DNA of 64,000 nucleotides, taken from NCBI GenBank assembly GCA_035552095.1, contig DASZMA010000096.1, positions 28,596-92,595 on the forward strand. The letters run 5' to 3'. This document shows positions 34,135 to 43,216 of this stretch, one piece after another (position 1 is the stretch's first letter; the number at the start of each line of letters is the position of its first letter). The notes under the pieces were generated by a model that worked only from the letters and a program-made list of their open reading frames with translations, was not told the DNA's origin and ran no database searches. The translations under genes were made by a program, and so were the position numbers. Origin of the DNA: Bog-473 sp035552095. GTDB lineage: Bacteria > Actinomycetota > Acidimicrobiia > Acidimicrobiales > RAAP-2.

Positions 34135-35316
34135 CTAGGGGCGGAAGACGACCTTGATGGCGTGCGAGTTGGCGCGGTCGATGGCGGTCTCGATCGCTTC
34201 TCGATACTGCTCGAGCCCGAACTCATGCGTCACCACGACGTCGTCGGGCAGGAGGCCGGCGGCCAGCACATCGAGCGCGCGGTCCACCGAGTGGCGGTCG
34301 GCGCCGCCGGCCAAGCCGGGCGCGGATCCGGCGTCGACGGTGTGGTCGATGGAGCCGACCAGCGCCGCCTCCTTGTACCAGATGGGGGTGAGGTCGACCT
34401 CGCTGATCCCGGCCGCCCCTAACAGGAGGACGGTGCCCCGGTGGGCCACCGCCCGGAGCGCCTCGGTGACCGACTGGGCGGCGCCGACCGCCTCGACCAC
34501 GTAGGGGTAGCCGCCCATGAGCATGACGTGCTTCTTGCGGCCGATCACCCGGGCCCCGACCAGGCCGGCCAGTTCTTCGAAGTGGCCGTTCAGGGGGTCG
34601 GAGACCACCACATGGTCGGCGCCGCAGGCGGTCGCCGCCGCGGCCTGGTGGTCGTGCCGGACCAGCACGGTTACCGGGCACCCCGGGAACAGTCCCTTCA
34701 GCGCGGCCAGGGTGGCCAAACCGATGATGCCGGCCCCGACGACCAGGACCGGGTCACCATCGTTGGGCGGGGCGCGCAGCAGGCCGTGGCAGGCGATCGA
34801 GACGGGCTCGTACAGGCTGGCGGCCCGGTCCGATACCGCGTCGGGAAGCGGGTGCAGCATGGAGGTGTGGGCCAGCACCTGCTCGCACCAGCCACCGCCC
34901 AGGTCCTGGGTGAAGCCGAGCGTGCGGCCGCCGCTGACGATCCGGCTGTCCAGGTTGAGGCAGGACGACGTCCAGCCCCGGGCGCAGTTGGCGCAGGGGG
35001 GATTGATGCCCCGGGCGGCGCACGGGATGCACGGGTCGATGGCCACGCGCGTGCCCAGGGGGACGGGGCAATCGGGGCCGGCTTCGATCACCCGGCCGGC
35101 CGTCTCGTGGCCCAGCACGAACGGGAAGGACCCCATGGAGATGAGGGTGGGGGAGGGCCCGGTGTTGTGGGCGAAGAGGTGGAGATCGCTGCCGCAGATC
35201 CCCCCGGTGCTGACCGCCACCCGGGCCCAGGCCGGGTCGGGTAGCTCCGGCTCGGGCAGATCGGTAAGCGAGGCCGGGAAGGCCGGGTCCACCATGTCGA
35301 ACTGAACGGCGCGCAT
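34135..35316 (-). CDS. Zinc-dependent alcohol dehydrogenase (MDR superfamily)
   Basis: The 393-residue medium-chain dehydrogenase has catalytic zinc ligands in GGICGSDLH and GHETAGRV, a cysteine-rich structural-zinc lobe (DPCIPCAARGINPPCANC) and a Rossmann motif VVGAGIIGLA. It oxidises an alcohol or polyol with NAD(P). ATG start at 35316. It lies between the orphan antitoxin and a divergent phytanoyl-CoA-dioxygenase-like gene. Substrate unknown. Confidence 0.88.
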   Translation of the reverse strand: MRAVQFDMVDPAFPASLTDLPEPELPDPAWARVAVSTGGICGSDLHLFAHNTGPSPTLISMGSFPFVLGHETAGRVIEAGPDCPVPLGTRVAIDPCIPCAARGINPPCANCARGWTSSCLNLDSRIVSGGRTLGFTQDLGGGWCEQVLAHTSMLHPLPDAVSDRAASLYEPVSIACHGLLRAPPNDGDPVLVVGAGIIGLATLAALKGLFPGCPVTVLVRHDHQAAAATACGADHVVVSDPLNGHFEELAGLVGARVIGRKKHVMLMGGYPYVVEAVGAAQSVTEALRAVAHRGTVLLLGAAGISEVDLTPIWYKEAALVGSIDHTVDAGSAPGLAGGADRHSVDRALDVLAAGLLPDDVVVTHEFGLEQYREAIETAIDRANSHAIKVVFRP

Positions 35317-35381
35317 CGGCGCAGCGTACGGGGTTTGGTCGCCGGCGACTGGGGGCGACGCCTGCCTTAGAGTGCGAAGCC

Positions 35382-36251
35382 GTGAGGGTGCCGGACGCCA
35401 CGCTCGACGAGGTCTGCCAGCGGGGCTTCGCTCTGATGGAGGGGTTTCTCCATCCCGACGAGCTGAAGCTGGCGCAGGAGGCGCTATGGCGCCACTTCCC
35501 GCGACCCGAGGAGTACTTCGCCGATCCGGATGCCCATGCCGATCTGGGCCGGAGTCAGTTCGCCGGAGTCGAGGAGTTTCCCTACCGGTCCTGGGACCTC
35601 AACCACCTGGCCGTGCACCCCGATCTGATCGACGCCGCCGAGCGCTACCTGGGCACCGTCGAGCTCCACCTCTACAAGGTGGAGCTATGGGCCAAGTACG
35701 CCGGCGCCATCAATTACGACCAGCCCCTCCACCGGGACTACGGCAGCCACAGCCTGGTGGTGCCCCGGGACGACGGCGGTTACCAGCAACTCACCACGTT
35801 CATCTACCTCTCCGACGTCACCGCGGTGGACGGCCCGACCCGGATCGTCCCCTATGAGGACGGCAAGGAAGTCCCGTTCACCCCGCTGTACGTCCCCTTC
35901 GGAACCCTGGCCGACGCCGAGGTGCCCGCCCTGGGGCCGGCCGGGAGCCTGCTGGTGTACCGCACCGACATCCTGCACCGGGGGTCGGACTTCACCGCAC
36001 CGCAGCGTTCCCGGTTCTCTCTGCTGGCCGACTACCAGGCCCGGGGCACGACCTGGGCCGGGAAGATGGCGTGGCCCAAGCAGTCACCGGACCGCTGGGC
36101 CAGGTTCATGCCCCACTGCACCGTGCGCCAACGTGACGTCTTCGGGTTTCCCCGGCCGGGTGACCCCTACTGGAACGACCAGACGCGTGCCGACGTGGCG
36201 CTGCGCTACCCGGGAATGGACATGACGCCGTACCGGGATCAGACGCGATAG
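35382..36251 (+). CDS. Phytanoyl-CoA dioxygenase (PhyH) family protein
   Basis: The 289-residue Fe(II)/2-oxoglutarate oxygenase has the HxD pair in PLHRDYGSH and the distal His in TDILHRGSDF, followed by Arg in RSRFSLL. PhyH proteins hydroxylate acyl-CoAs, ectoine or other small substrates. GTG start at 35382. Its end overlaps the convergent amidohydrolase gene by 13 bp. It neighbours an alcohol dehydrogenase (divergent) that could oxidise its product; this is inference. Confidence 0.82.
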   Translation: MRVPDATLDEVCQRGFALMEGFLHPDELKLAQEALWRHFPRPEEYFADPDAHADLGRSQFAGVEEFPYRSWDLNHLAVHPDLIDAAERYLGTVELHLYKVELWAKYAGAINYDQPLHRDYGSHSLVVPRDDGGYQQLTTFIYLSDVTAVDGPTRIVPYEDGKEVPFTPLYVPFGTLADAEVPALGPAGSLLVYRTDILHRGSDFTAPQRSRFSLLADYQARGTTWAGKMAWPKQSPDRWARFMPHCTVRQRDVFGFPRPGDPYWNDQTRADVALRYPGMDMTPYRDQTR

Positions 36252-37405
36252 AGCTTGGCCGCGTTCTCCCCCAGCACCTTGCGCTGCACCGCCGGCGTGA
36301 GCGCCGACATCTTGTCGGCCACCGTTTCCAGGGGCTTGGGGTAGAGGCAGGTGGGGTGGGGGAAGTCGGTTTCGAAGAGGACATTGTCCTCGCCCACCGA
36401 CGCGATGAGGGCCGGCACGTTGTTCTTCTCGAACCAGAAAGTGGCGAAGAGCTGACGCTTGAAGTACTCCGAGGGCAGCATGGAGAGCTGGTCCAGTTCC
36501 TTCGGGGCGTTCTCCGACATCTCGTAGTCGAGGGCCTCGAGGATGAAGGGGATCCACCCGACGCCGCTCTCCACCGAGACCATCTGCAGCGTCGGGTGGC
36601 GCTCCAACATCCCGCTCAGAATGATGTTGGTGACGACGCGGGCGTTGCCGATGAAGAGCAGGGTGCCACCGATGGCCAGTTTGGTGTCGTCGTTCTGTGA
36701 CGCCCAAGGGTAGGTGCCGAAGTAGGTCATGGTGGTCAAGCTGGCCCCGATGTGGAAGTGCACCGGCAGGTGGAGGTCGGCGCAGACATCCCACAGCGGG
36801 TCCCATTCCAGGCTGGCCAGGTCGGGCGCGCCCAGATCCTGGGTGTCCGAGGTCAGGTTGATCCCGCGCAAGCCCAGGCCGGCCACCCGCTCCGCCTCGG
36901 TGACCGAAGCCGCCACGTCCCAGGCGGGCATGATCGGCATGGGCAGGAGCCGGTTGTTCGACTCCTCCTGGATCTGGGCGATGGCATCGTTGTAGATCTG
37001 CACGCAGGCCAGCCGCAGCTCGGGGTCCTTGACCACATCGGAGAGGCCCTGGCCGCCCAAGCCGACCGAGTTCGGAAAGCAGACCTGGGCGTAAATGCCC
37101 GAATCGTCCATGACCTCAATGCGGGCTTTGGGGTCGAAGGCCCCGAGGTGGATCTTGTCCTGGGTCCACTCGTACAGCGCTTCGAGGGCCCGTCCCTTGT
37201 TGCCGTCGCGGTCTATGACGCCCCCGCCGCCGGCGAAGCCGAGCTCGGCCCCGTCCACGATCCACATCGGCCGGCCGTCGACGTCTTCCACGTGGGGCAC
37301 CCGGTCGCGATACTTGGCCGGCGCCCGGGAGGTCCACAGGTCGTGGGCCTCGGTGAGATGCGTGTCCGCGTCAATCACCCGAAGGCCTTCAAGTGCCAGA
37401 GCCAA
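36239..37405 (-). CDS. Amidohydrolase-2 family metal-dependent hydrolase/decarboxylase
   Basis: 388 residues from a TTG at 37405 preceded at 4-5 bases by GGGGAGGGA; a longer frame would run through promoter sequence of the divergent hydrolase. Metal-site motifs are DADTHL (equivalent of HxH, with Asp first), HFHIGAS and the late Asp in ETDFPHPTCLYP. This subgroup includes decarboxylases and hydrolases of aromatic or lactone intermediates (ACMSD-like). It is divergent from an alpha/beta hydrolase gene 55 bp away, so the two may handle one substrate. Confidence 0.82.
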   Translation of the reverse strand: MALALEGLRVIDADTHLTEAHDLWTSRAPAKYRDRVPHVEDVDGRPMWIVDGAELGFAGGGGVIDRDGNKGRALEALYEWTQDKIHLGAFDPKARIEVMDDSGIYAQVCFPNSVGLGGQGLSDVVKDPELRLACVQIYNDAIAQIQEESNNRLLPMPIMPAWDVAASVTEAERVAGLGLRGINLTSDTQDLGAPDLASLEWDPLWDVCADLHLPVHFHIGASLTTMTYFGTYPWASQNDDTKLAIGGTLLFIGNARVVTNIILSGMLERHPTLQMVSVESGVGWIPFILEALDYEMSENAPKELDQLSMLPSEYFKRQLFATFWFEKNNVPALIASVGEDNVLFETDFPHPTCLYPKPLETVADKMSALTPAVQRKVLGENAAKLYRV

Positions 37406-37460
37406 TGTCCCTCCCCAGGTTTGGCGATTCCGAAATACCCTAGGGCCAAAGGGGGAACAC

Positions 37461-38315
37461 ATGCCTACTGAGCAGGTCAATGGTCTGGCCATCGCCTACG
37501 AGGTCATCGGGGTCGGTGACCCTTGGGTGATCACCCCGGGCGGACGCTTCAGCAAGGACGCGCCCGGCGTCCGCGAGCTGGCCGAGGCACTGGCCGCAAC
37601 CGGCAAGGCGGTGCTCATCTGGGACCGGCCCAACACCGGGGCCTCGGAGGTCTCGTTCGACGGTGACTCGGAGTCCGCCCTGCAGGCCGATGTCCTGGCC
37701 GCCCTGCTGCAACAACTCGGCATGACCCCGGCGGTGATCACCGGCGGATCCGGGGGCTCGCGCGTTTCCCTGTTGGCGGCGGCCCGCCATCCCGAGGTGG
37801 CCCGCGCCCTGGCCGTCTGGTGGATCAGCGGTGGCCCCTACGGGCTCCTCACCTTGGGCACCCACTACTGCGGCGACTCCATCGCGGCCGCCTGGCGCTA
37901 CGGGATGGACGCGGTGGCGGCCCTGCCGGAATGGGCCGAGGTGTTGGAGCGCAACCCGGACAACCGCGCCAAGCTGCTGGCCCAGGAGCCGCGGCAATTC
38001 ATCGCCACCTTGGAGGAATGGATGCTGGTCTACTGCCCCCGGCCCGACGAGCTGGTGCCCGGCCTGCTTGACGCGCGGGCCCGAGCCATGGACATTCCCG
38101 CCCTGGTCTTTCGCAGCGGGGAGAGTGACCCCCACCACACCCGGGCCACGTCGGAACGGCTGGCGGCGCTGCTGCCCCAGGCGAAGGTGGTCGAGCCGCC
38201 CTGGGGCGACCGGGAATGGACCGAGCGGACCGAGGCGGCCGGCGCCGGGGTGGGCATCTTCTCGCGCTGGCCCCTGCTGGCCCCCCAGCTGCTCGAGTGG
38301 GCGGGGGGTCTTTAG
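37461..38315 (+). CDS. Alpha/beta hydrolase
   Basis: 284 residues from the ATG at 37461, which follows GGGGGAAC. The nucleophile elbow is GGSGGSR (Ser within GxSxG), the N-terminal strand is NGLAIAYEVIGVGDPWV, the acid is probably in SGESDPHH, and the final histidine is not obvious. The fold is that of haloalkane-dehalogenase/epoxide-hydrolase-like small-molecule hydrolases. The stop overlaps the convergent mmsA gene by four bases. Confidence 0.82.
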   Translation: MPTEQVNGLAIAYEVIGVGDPWVITPGGRFSKDAPGVRELAEALAATGKAVLIWDRPNTGASEVSFDGDSESALQADVLAALLQQLGMTPAVITGGSGGSRVSLLAAARHPEVARALAVWWISGGPYGLLTLGTHYCGDSIAAAWRYGMDAVAALPEWAEVLERNPDNRAKLLAQEPRQFIATLEEWMLVYCPRPDELVPGLLDARARAMDIPALVFRSGESDPHHTRATSERLAALLPQAKVVEPPWGDREWTERTEAAGAGVGIFSRWPLLAPQLLEWAGGL

Positions 38316-39793
38316 CGGGTCTGGGGGAAGCCGAGATCGATGGCGCTGGTGGAGGGGTCGGGCCAGCGGGTGGTGACCACCTTGGGCCGGGTGTAGAAGC
38401 GGATGCCCTCGGGACCGTAGATGGCGCTGTCGCCGAAGAGCGATGACTTCCACCCCCCGAAGGAGTGGAAGCCCACGGGGACGGGGATGGAGACGTTGAC
38501 CCCGACCATGCCCACCGTCACGTCGAGCCCGAAACGGCGGGCGACGCCGCCGTCGCGGGTGAACACGGCCACGCCGTTGCCGTACGGGTTGGTGTTGACC
38601 AGGGCGACCGCCTCGTCATAGCTCTCCACCCGCACCACGCCGAGCACCGGGCCGAAAATCTCGTCGTCATAGACCTTCATCCCGGGCCGGACATGGTCGA
38701 GCAGGGTGCAGCCGAGGTAGAAGCCGGACGGCCAGTCGCCCCGCCCGTCCACCACCAGGGTCGCCCCCTCGCCCTCGGACCCCTCGACGTAGGAGAGGAC
38801 GCGCGCTAAGTGCTCCGCCGTGACGAGCGGTCCCATCTGCGAGGAGGGATCCGTGCCCGGACCGACGGTTACCGACGGGATGCGAGCGGCGATGGCGGCG
38901 ACCAGAGGTTCGGCGATGGACCCCACCGCCACCACCACCGAGATGGCCATGCAGCGCTCACCGGCCGAGCCGTAACCGGCCGAGATAGCGGCGTCGGCGG
39001 CGGCGTCGACGTCGGCGTCGGGTAGGACGACCATATGGTTCTTGGCCCCGCCGAGCGCCTGCACCCGCTTGCCGTGTCTGGTCCCCGTCTCGTAAATGTG
39101 GCGGGCGATCGGCGTGCTCCCCACGAAGGAGACCGCCGCCACGTCGGGATGGGCCAGGAGCGTGTCGACCGCCTCGCGGTCACCCTGCACGACGTTGAAC
39201 ACGCCATCGGGAACGCCAGCTTGCTGCACCAGCTCAGCCAGGAGCAGTGACGGCGAGGGGTCCTTCTCCGAGGGCTTGAGGATGAAGGCGTTCCCACAGG
39301 CGATGGCGTTGGCCAGCATCCACAGGGGCACCATGACCGGGAAGTTGAACGGAGTGATCCCGGCCACCACACCGAGTGGCTGGAGCACCGTGTGCACGTC
39401 CACCCCCGACGACACCTCGGTGGAGTGAGAACCCTTCAGGAGGTGGGGGATGGCGCAGGCAAACTCGACGTTCTCCACCCCGCGGGCCACCTCACCGGCG
39501 GCGTCGCTCAGCACCTTGCCGTGCTCGGCCGTGATCAGGGCGGCCAGCTCACCGCGGTGCCGGTCGAGCAGTTCGCGGAAACGGAACAGGGCGGCGGCCC
39601 GGGCACTCAAGGAACTGGCCGACCATTCGACAGCGGCCCGGGTGGCGACGGCGACCACGTCGGCCACTTCGTCGGCGGAGGCCAGCGCCACCGAGGCCGT
39701 CTGCTCGCCCCGGGCCGGGTCGTAGACGGGGCCGTGGCGCCCCGAAGTCCCGACGGTCGCCTTGCCGTCGATCCAGTGTCCGATCGTGTCCAT
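38312..39793 (-). CDS. mmsA: Methylmalonate-semialdehyde dehydrogenase (CoA-acylating)
   Basis: 493 residues from the ATG at 39793. CoA-dependent aldehyde dehydrogenase that converts (methyl)malonate semialdehyde to propionyl- or acetyl-CoA in valine, thymine or inositol breakdown. Motifs are TPFNFPVMVPLWM, ALGGAKNHMVVLPDAD and the catalytic cysteine in GERCMAIS; the family lacks the usual general-base glutamate. It stands alone on its strand. The gap to the divergent PBP gene is about 100 bp and holds no other frame. Confidence 0.9.
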   Translation of the reverse strand: MDTIGHWIDGKATVGTSGRHGPVYDPARGEQTASVALASADEVADVVAVATRAAVEWSASSLSARAAALFRFRELLDRHRGELAALITAEHGKVLSDAAGEVARGVENVEFACAIPHLLKGSHSTEVSSGVDVHTVLQPLGVVAGITPFNFPVMVPLWMLANAIACGNAFILKPSEKDPSPSLLLAELVQQAGVPDGVFNVVQGDREAVDTLLAHPDVAAVSFVGSTPIARHIYETGTRHGKRVQALGGAKNHMVVLPDADVDAAADAAISAGYGSAGERCMAISVVVAVGSIAEPLVAAIAARIPSVTVGPGTDPSSQMGPLVTAEHLARVLSYVEGSEGEGATLVVDGRGDWPSGFYLGCTLLDHVRPGMKVYDDEIFGPVLGVVRVESYDEAVALVNTNPYGNGVAVFTRDGGVARRFGLDVTVGMVGVNVSIPVPVGFHSFGGWKSSLFGDSAIYGPEGIRFYTRPKVVTTRWPDPSTSAIDLGFPQTR

Positions 39794-39897
39794 GGCGCGA
39801 TCCTGCCACCAGGTTGACGGAACGGTCAGTCCGGGCGGACCGAGGGCAAGCCGGGTCGGGCCTATCCTGATCCGGGCACAGGAAGGCAAGGGCTCCG

Positions 39898-41814
39898 ATG
39901 GGTGTGGCGACAAGGGGCGACCGGGGGCGGGCGGCGCAGGCCCGACGAAGCTGCGGTGCCGTGGCGATGAGCCTGATGGTCCTGGCCCTCGTGCTGTCAG
40001 CCTGCAGCAGCAGCCCGGTCAGTCCGTCGGCGACGCTCAACCAGTACCTGGCGGACTGGTCACACGATGACTACCGCGCCATGGCAGCGCTGGTCTCCCA
40101 TCCGCCCAAGGACTTCGTCGCCCTGAACCGCCGAGTGGCCGGCGATCTCGACCTCGGGCGCGCCGCCTATCAGGTGAACGCGGTCACCAGCACCGGGTCG
40201 CGCGCCACGGCGTCGCTCACCAGTCACTTGACGCTGGGGTCCTTCGGCCCCTGGGTCGTCCATACCCGTCTCCAACTGGTGGAGAGCGCCGGAATCTGGC
40301 GGGTGGCATGGACGCCCCGTTCGATCATCGCTCAGCTGGGACCGGGCGACACCGTGGCGACCACGGTGACCTGGCCGGCGCGGGCGGCCATCCTCGGTGC
40401 CGGCGGGGCCGCCCTGACCACGGATGCCCCCATGGTGTCGGTGGGGGTGGAGGGATCCCGGGTGACCGACGCGTCAGCGCTCACCGCCGCCCTCATGCAG
40501 GCGGGTGCGACGGCCAACCAGGTGAGCGCGGCGCTGACCACGGCCAAGGCGCACCCCACCTGGTTCGTGCCCGTACTCCAGGTGACCCAGGCCGCCTACA
40601 CGCTGCTGAAGCCGATCATCTACCCCGTTCCGGGCACCGTGTTCAACACGTTCTCGGCCCGGACGCCCGTGACGGCGGGACTGTCGGCCCACATCGTCGG
40701 CACGCTCGGTCCCATCACGGCTCAGGAGTTGAAGTCCCTGGGCTCCCCGTATCAAGGCACGGACACGATCGGGCAGACCGGTATCGAAGGGGCCTACGAG
40801 CGCCAGTTGGCCGGCCAACCGGGCGGAAGCATTGCCATCACCAGTGCCTCCGGCGCCGCAGTGGCCACGGTGGCCACCTTCAATGCCCACCCGGGGACGC
40901 CCGTGCAGACCACCATTGACCCGACCGTGCAGCAGGCGGCCGAATCTGCGCTGGCCGGCGTCACCAATCCGGCCGCCCTGGTGGCCGTGCAGGCCTCAAC
41001 CGGCTCGGTCCTGGCCTCGGTCAGCCTGCCCGGAAACCAGGCGGTCGACAACGCGCTGGTCGGTGCTTACCCCCCGGGGTCCACTTTCAAAGTGATCACG
41101 GCGGCCGACCTGATTGAGCACGGGCTGTCGCCGTCGAGCCCCGCCACCTGCCCGCCGACGATCACGGTCGACGGGGAGAGCTTCCACAACTTTGAAGGTG
41201 AGGCCCAATCCTCGCTCAGCCTGCAGCAGGCCTTCGCCGCCTCCTGCAACACGGCCTTCATCGGCATGTCGAATGCCCTGGCCAACCCGAGTTTCACCAC
41301 CACGGCGGCGCAATTCGGCATCGGGGCCAAGGTCCAACTCGGGCTCGACGCCTTCGGCGGCAAGGTCCCGGCGCCCACTTCTGACGCCGAGCGGGCCGCT
41401 ACCGCCATCGGGCAGGCGCAGGTGCTCGTCTCCCCGCTCGACCTGGCCAATGTGGCGGCGTCGGTCGACAGCGGCAGCCTGCGCTCGCCCCGACTGGTCA
41501 CCGGGTCGGCTGACGACAGCGTCCCGGCCCAGTCGCTCGACCCCACGGTCGTCTCGGACCTGCGCACCATGATGACGGCGGTGGTCGACAGCCCGAGCGG
41601 CACCGCGGCCAACGCCGGCCTCCCGCCGGGCACCCTGGGCAAGACCGGGACGGCCGAGTTCGGGACGGCCAACCCACCCCAGACCGACGCCTGGTTCATC
41701 GGGTACCGAGGGGACCTGGCCTTTGCCGTGCTGGTGGTCGGCGGGGGCGTCGGCGGTGCGGTGGCCGCCCCGATCGCCGCCAAGTTCCTCCAGGCGGCCG
41801 GGGTGATTCCGTAG
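39898..41814 (+). CDS. Class B penicillin-binding protein with MecA-type N-terminal domain, predicted lipoprotein
   Basis: The 638-residue protein starts with a lipoprotein signal (LALVLSAC, lipobox Cys36), then an NTF2-like MecA_N domain (about 40-170), a dimerisation/linker domain and a transpeptidase. Catalytic motifs are STFK (Ser395, Lys398), SCN (about 449-451) and KTGT (about 582). It should cross-link peptidoglycan outside the membrane. Most class B PBPs are held by an uncleaved helix, so lipid anchoring is unusual but as in MecA-like members. It stands alone; a low-affinity, beta-lactam-tolerant role is possible but not shown. Confidence 0.88.
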   Translation: MGVATRGDRGRAAQARRSCGAVAMSLMVLALVLSACSSSPVSPSATLNQYLADWSHDDYRAMAALVSHPPKDFVALNRRVAGDLDLGRAAYQVNAVTSTGSRATASLTSHLTLGSFGPWVVHTRLQLVESAGIWRVAWTPRSIIAQLGPGDTVATTVTWPARAAILGAGGAALTTDAPMVSVGVEGSRVTDASALTAALMQAGATANQVSAALTTAKAHPTWFVPVLQVTQAAYTLLKPIIYPVPGTVFNTFSARTPVTAGLSAHIVGTLGPITAQELKSLGSPYQGTDTIGQTGIEGAYERQLAGQPGGSIAITSASGAAVATVATFNAHPGTPVQTTIDPTVQQAAESALAGVTNPAALVAVQASTGSVLASVSLPGNQAVDNALVGAYPPGSTFKVITAADLIEHGLSPSSPATCPPTITVDGESFHNFEGEAQSSLSLQQAFAASCNTAFIGMSNALANPSFTTTAAQFGIGAKVQLGLDAFGGKVPAPTSDAERAATAIGQAQVLVSPLDLANVAASVDSGSLRSPRLVTGSADDSVPAQSLDPTVVSDLRTMMTAVVDSPSGTAANAGLPPGTLGKTGTAEFGTANPPQTDAWFIGYRGDLAFAVLVVGGGVGGAVAAPIAAKFLQAAGVIP

Positions 41815-41848
41815 CAACCAGCGCATCAGAAATCTGTCGCCTGGAGGG

Positions 41849-42904
41849 TTACTGCTGTTGGACCAGATGATCCACGAAGGCCATCTTTCGAATCACCGGT
41901 GCGGCCAGCACGAAGGGGTAGAGATCCTCGTGTCCCATGGATCGACCGATCTGGTTGAGCGCGTACGTGAGCTCCATCCAGTGGTTTATGACATCGCCAA
42001 AGGTTGTGCTGCCATCTGGTCTCGTCGGGTGAGCGCCGGTGCGCTCAGCGGAGCCGGGTGATCCCTCTCGGCTCAATGTTCGCAGGCCGAAGCTTTCGGC
42101 CGTCTGCAGCGTGTCGAGGATGTGCAGATAGTGGGCGAAGGTCTCGGCCCAGTCCTCATAGGGGTGCATGGAGGCGTAGCGGCTGATGTGTTCCCGCTTC
42201 CAGCTCTCATCGTCGTCATCCGAGTTCTGGTAGTGAAGCTCGACGGCCTTGGAGTAGTCCTCACGGTCGTCACCAAAGAGGGCGCGGCAGGCGTCGATCT
42301 GATCACGGCGATGGACGAGGATGGGCCAGTAATAGTGGCCGATTTCATGGCGAAAATGTCCGAGGAGCGTGCGGTAGGGCTCGCTGAGCTGCAGTCTGAG
42401 GTGCTCCCGGTGCTCCGGCTCGGCTTCGGCCAGGTCGAGGGTGATGATGCCGTTGCCATGGCCGGTGACGACCTTGCGTGACGCACTGGAAAGCAGGTCG
42501 AACGCCAATCCGGTGCTCGTGGCCTCGTCCCGACGGGTCACCGGCAACCTGAGCTCAGCCAGTTGGAAGATGAGCCGGCGCTTCGCCATTTCGCCGCTCA
42601 GGAGCTGCTGGGTACCGTCAGCGTCCGTATCGGCCGGTCTGGTGCGGGTCAGTGCGCACGATTCGCACATGGCGTTGCTGCCCGCGGGCACCAACCAGTT
42701 ACACCCGTTGAGCTCGGAGGTGGCGCAGCGTTGCCACGTACGGACCGGATGACCGAGGTCGATGAAGCGGTCGTCCCCGACCTCGTTGAGGGCGATGATC
42801 TGCCGACGGTCGTGGATGTACCCCAATGGTGAATCGCAGCGGAGGCATTGACTGTTGTCGAAGAAGACGAGCTGGCCGCAACTGTCGCAGGTGAAGACCC
42901 TCAT
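41849..42904 (-). CDS. Zinc-ribbon putative metallopeptidase (COG4307 type)
   Basis: The 351-residue protein begins with a zinc ribbon made of two CxxC pairs (FTCDSCGQL and QCLRCDSPLG). A third pair of Cys in NAMCESCALTR follows at about residue 85. The centre has HEIGHYYW, an HExxH zinc-protease motif, with EDWAETFAHYLH downstream as a possible third-ligand helix. Known members form a family of putative zinc-binding peptidases of unknown substrate. It stands alone on the minus strand between the PBP gene and the RHH gene. Confidence 0.85.
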   Translation of the reverse strand: MRVFTCDSCGQLVFFDNSQCLRCDSPLGYIHDRRQIIALNEVGDDRFIDLGHPVRTWQRCATSELNGCNWLVPAGSNAMCESCALTRTRPADTDADGTQQLLSGEMAKRRLIFQLAELRLPVTRRDEATSTGLAFDLLSSASRKVVTGHGNGIITLDLAEAEPEHREHLRLQLSEPYRTLLGHFRHEIGHYYWPILVHRRDQIDACRALFGDDREDYSKAVELHYQNSDDDDESWKREHISRYASMHPYEDWAETFAHYLHILDTLQTAESFGLRTLSREGSPGSAERTGAHPTRPDGSTTFGDVINHWMELTYALNQIGRSMGHEDLYPFVLAAPVIRKMAFVDHLVQQQ

Positions 42905-43017
42905 GGGATGGTCGGGTGGGGCAGGTCACGGATCACCCGCTACCCCTACCCGGCCCGGACCGGGTCAAACTCGGATGGTACGGGGTGGCGATGTCGCCGG
43001 AGGCCAGCCTCGTCAAT

Positions 43018-43212
43018 TCAAGCGGTTGGCGGGCGCCCGCGTCTGGGCAGGGGCTGCGCTCTTTTCGGCATTCGCCCGGCGTCGTCGAGGGCCCGGCGCA
43101 ACAGCATTTCGATGTGGGCGTTAAGGCTACGGAACTCGTCAGCCGCCCACTGCGCCAACGCATCGTGGACCGCGGGATCAATCCGGAGCAGTACCTGCTT
43201 GCGCTCACTCAA
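43018..43212 (-). CDS. Ribbon-helix-helix DNA-binding protein paired with SPFH gene
   Basis: 64 residues: a beta-strand KQVLLRIDPAVHDALAQWA followed by helices with SLNAHIEMLLRRAL, the Arc/MetJ ribbon-helix-helix pattern. Its start lies four bases after the stop of the SPFH gene, so they form an operon. A likely role is autorepression through the 25-bp inverted repeat in front of the SPFH gene. Confidence 0.8.
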   Translation of the reverse strand: MSERKQVLLRIDPAVHDALAQWAADEFRSLNAHIEMLLRRALDDAGRMPKRAQPLPRRGRPPTA

Positions 43213-43216
43213 CGGA

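Noticed and set aside
42948..42965. Hairpin ACCCGG/CCGGGT as terminator after the RHH gene
   Set aside because: Only a 6-bp stem with no T-tract; expected by chance in GC-rich sequence.
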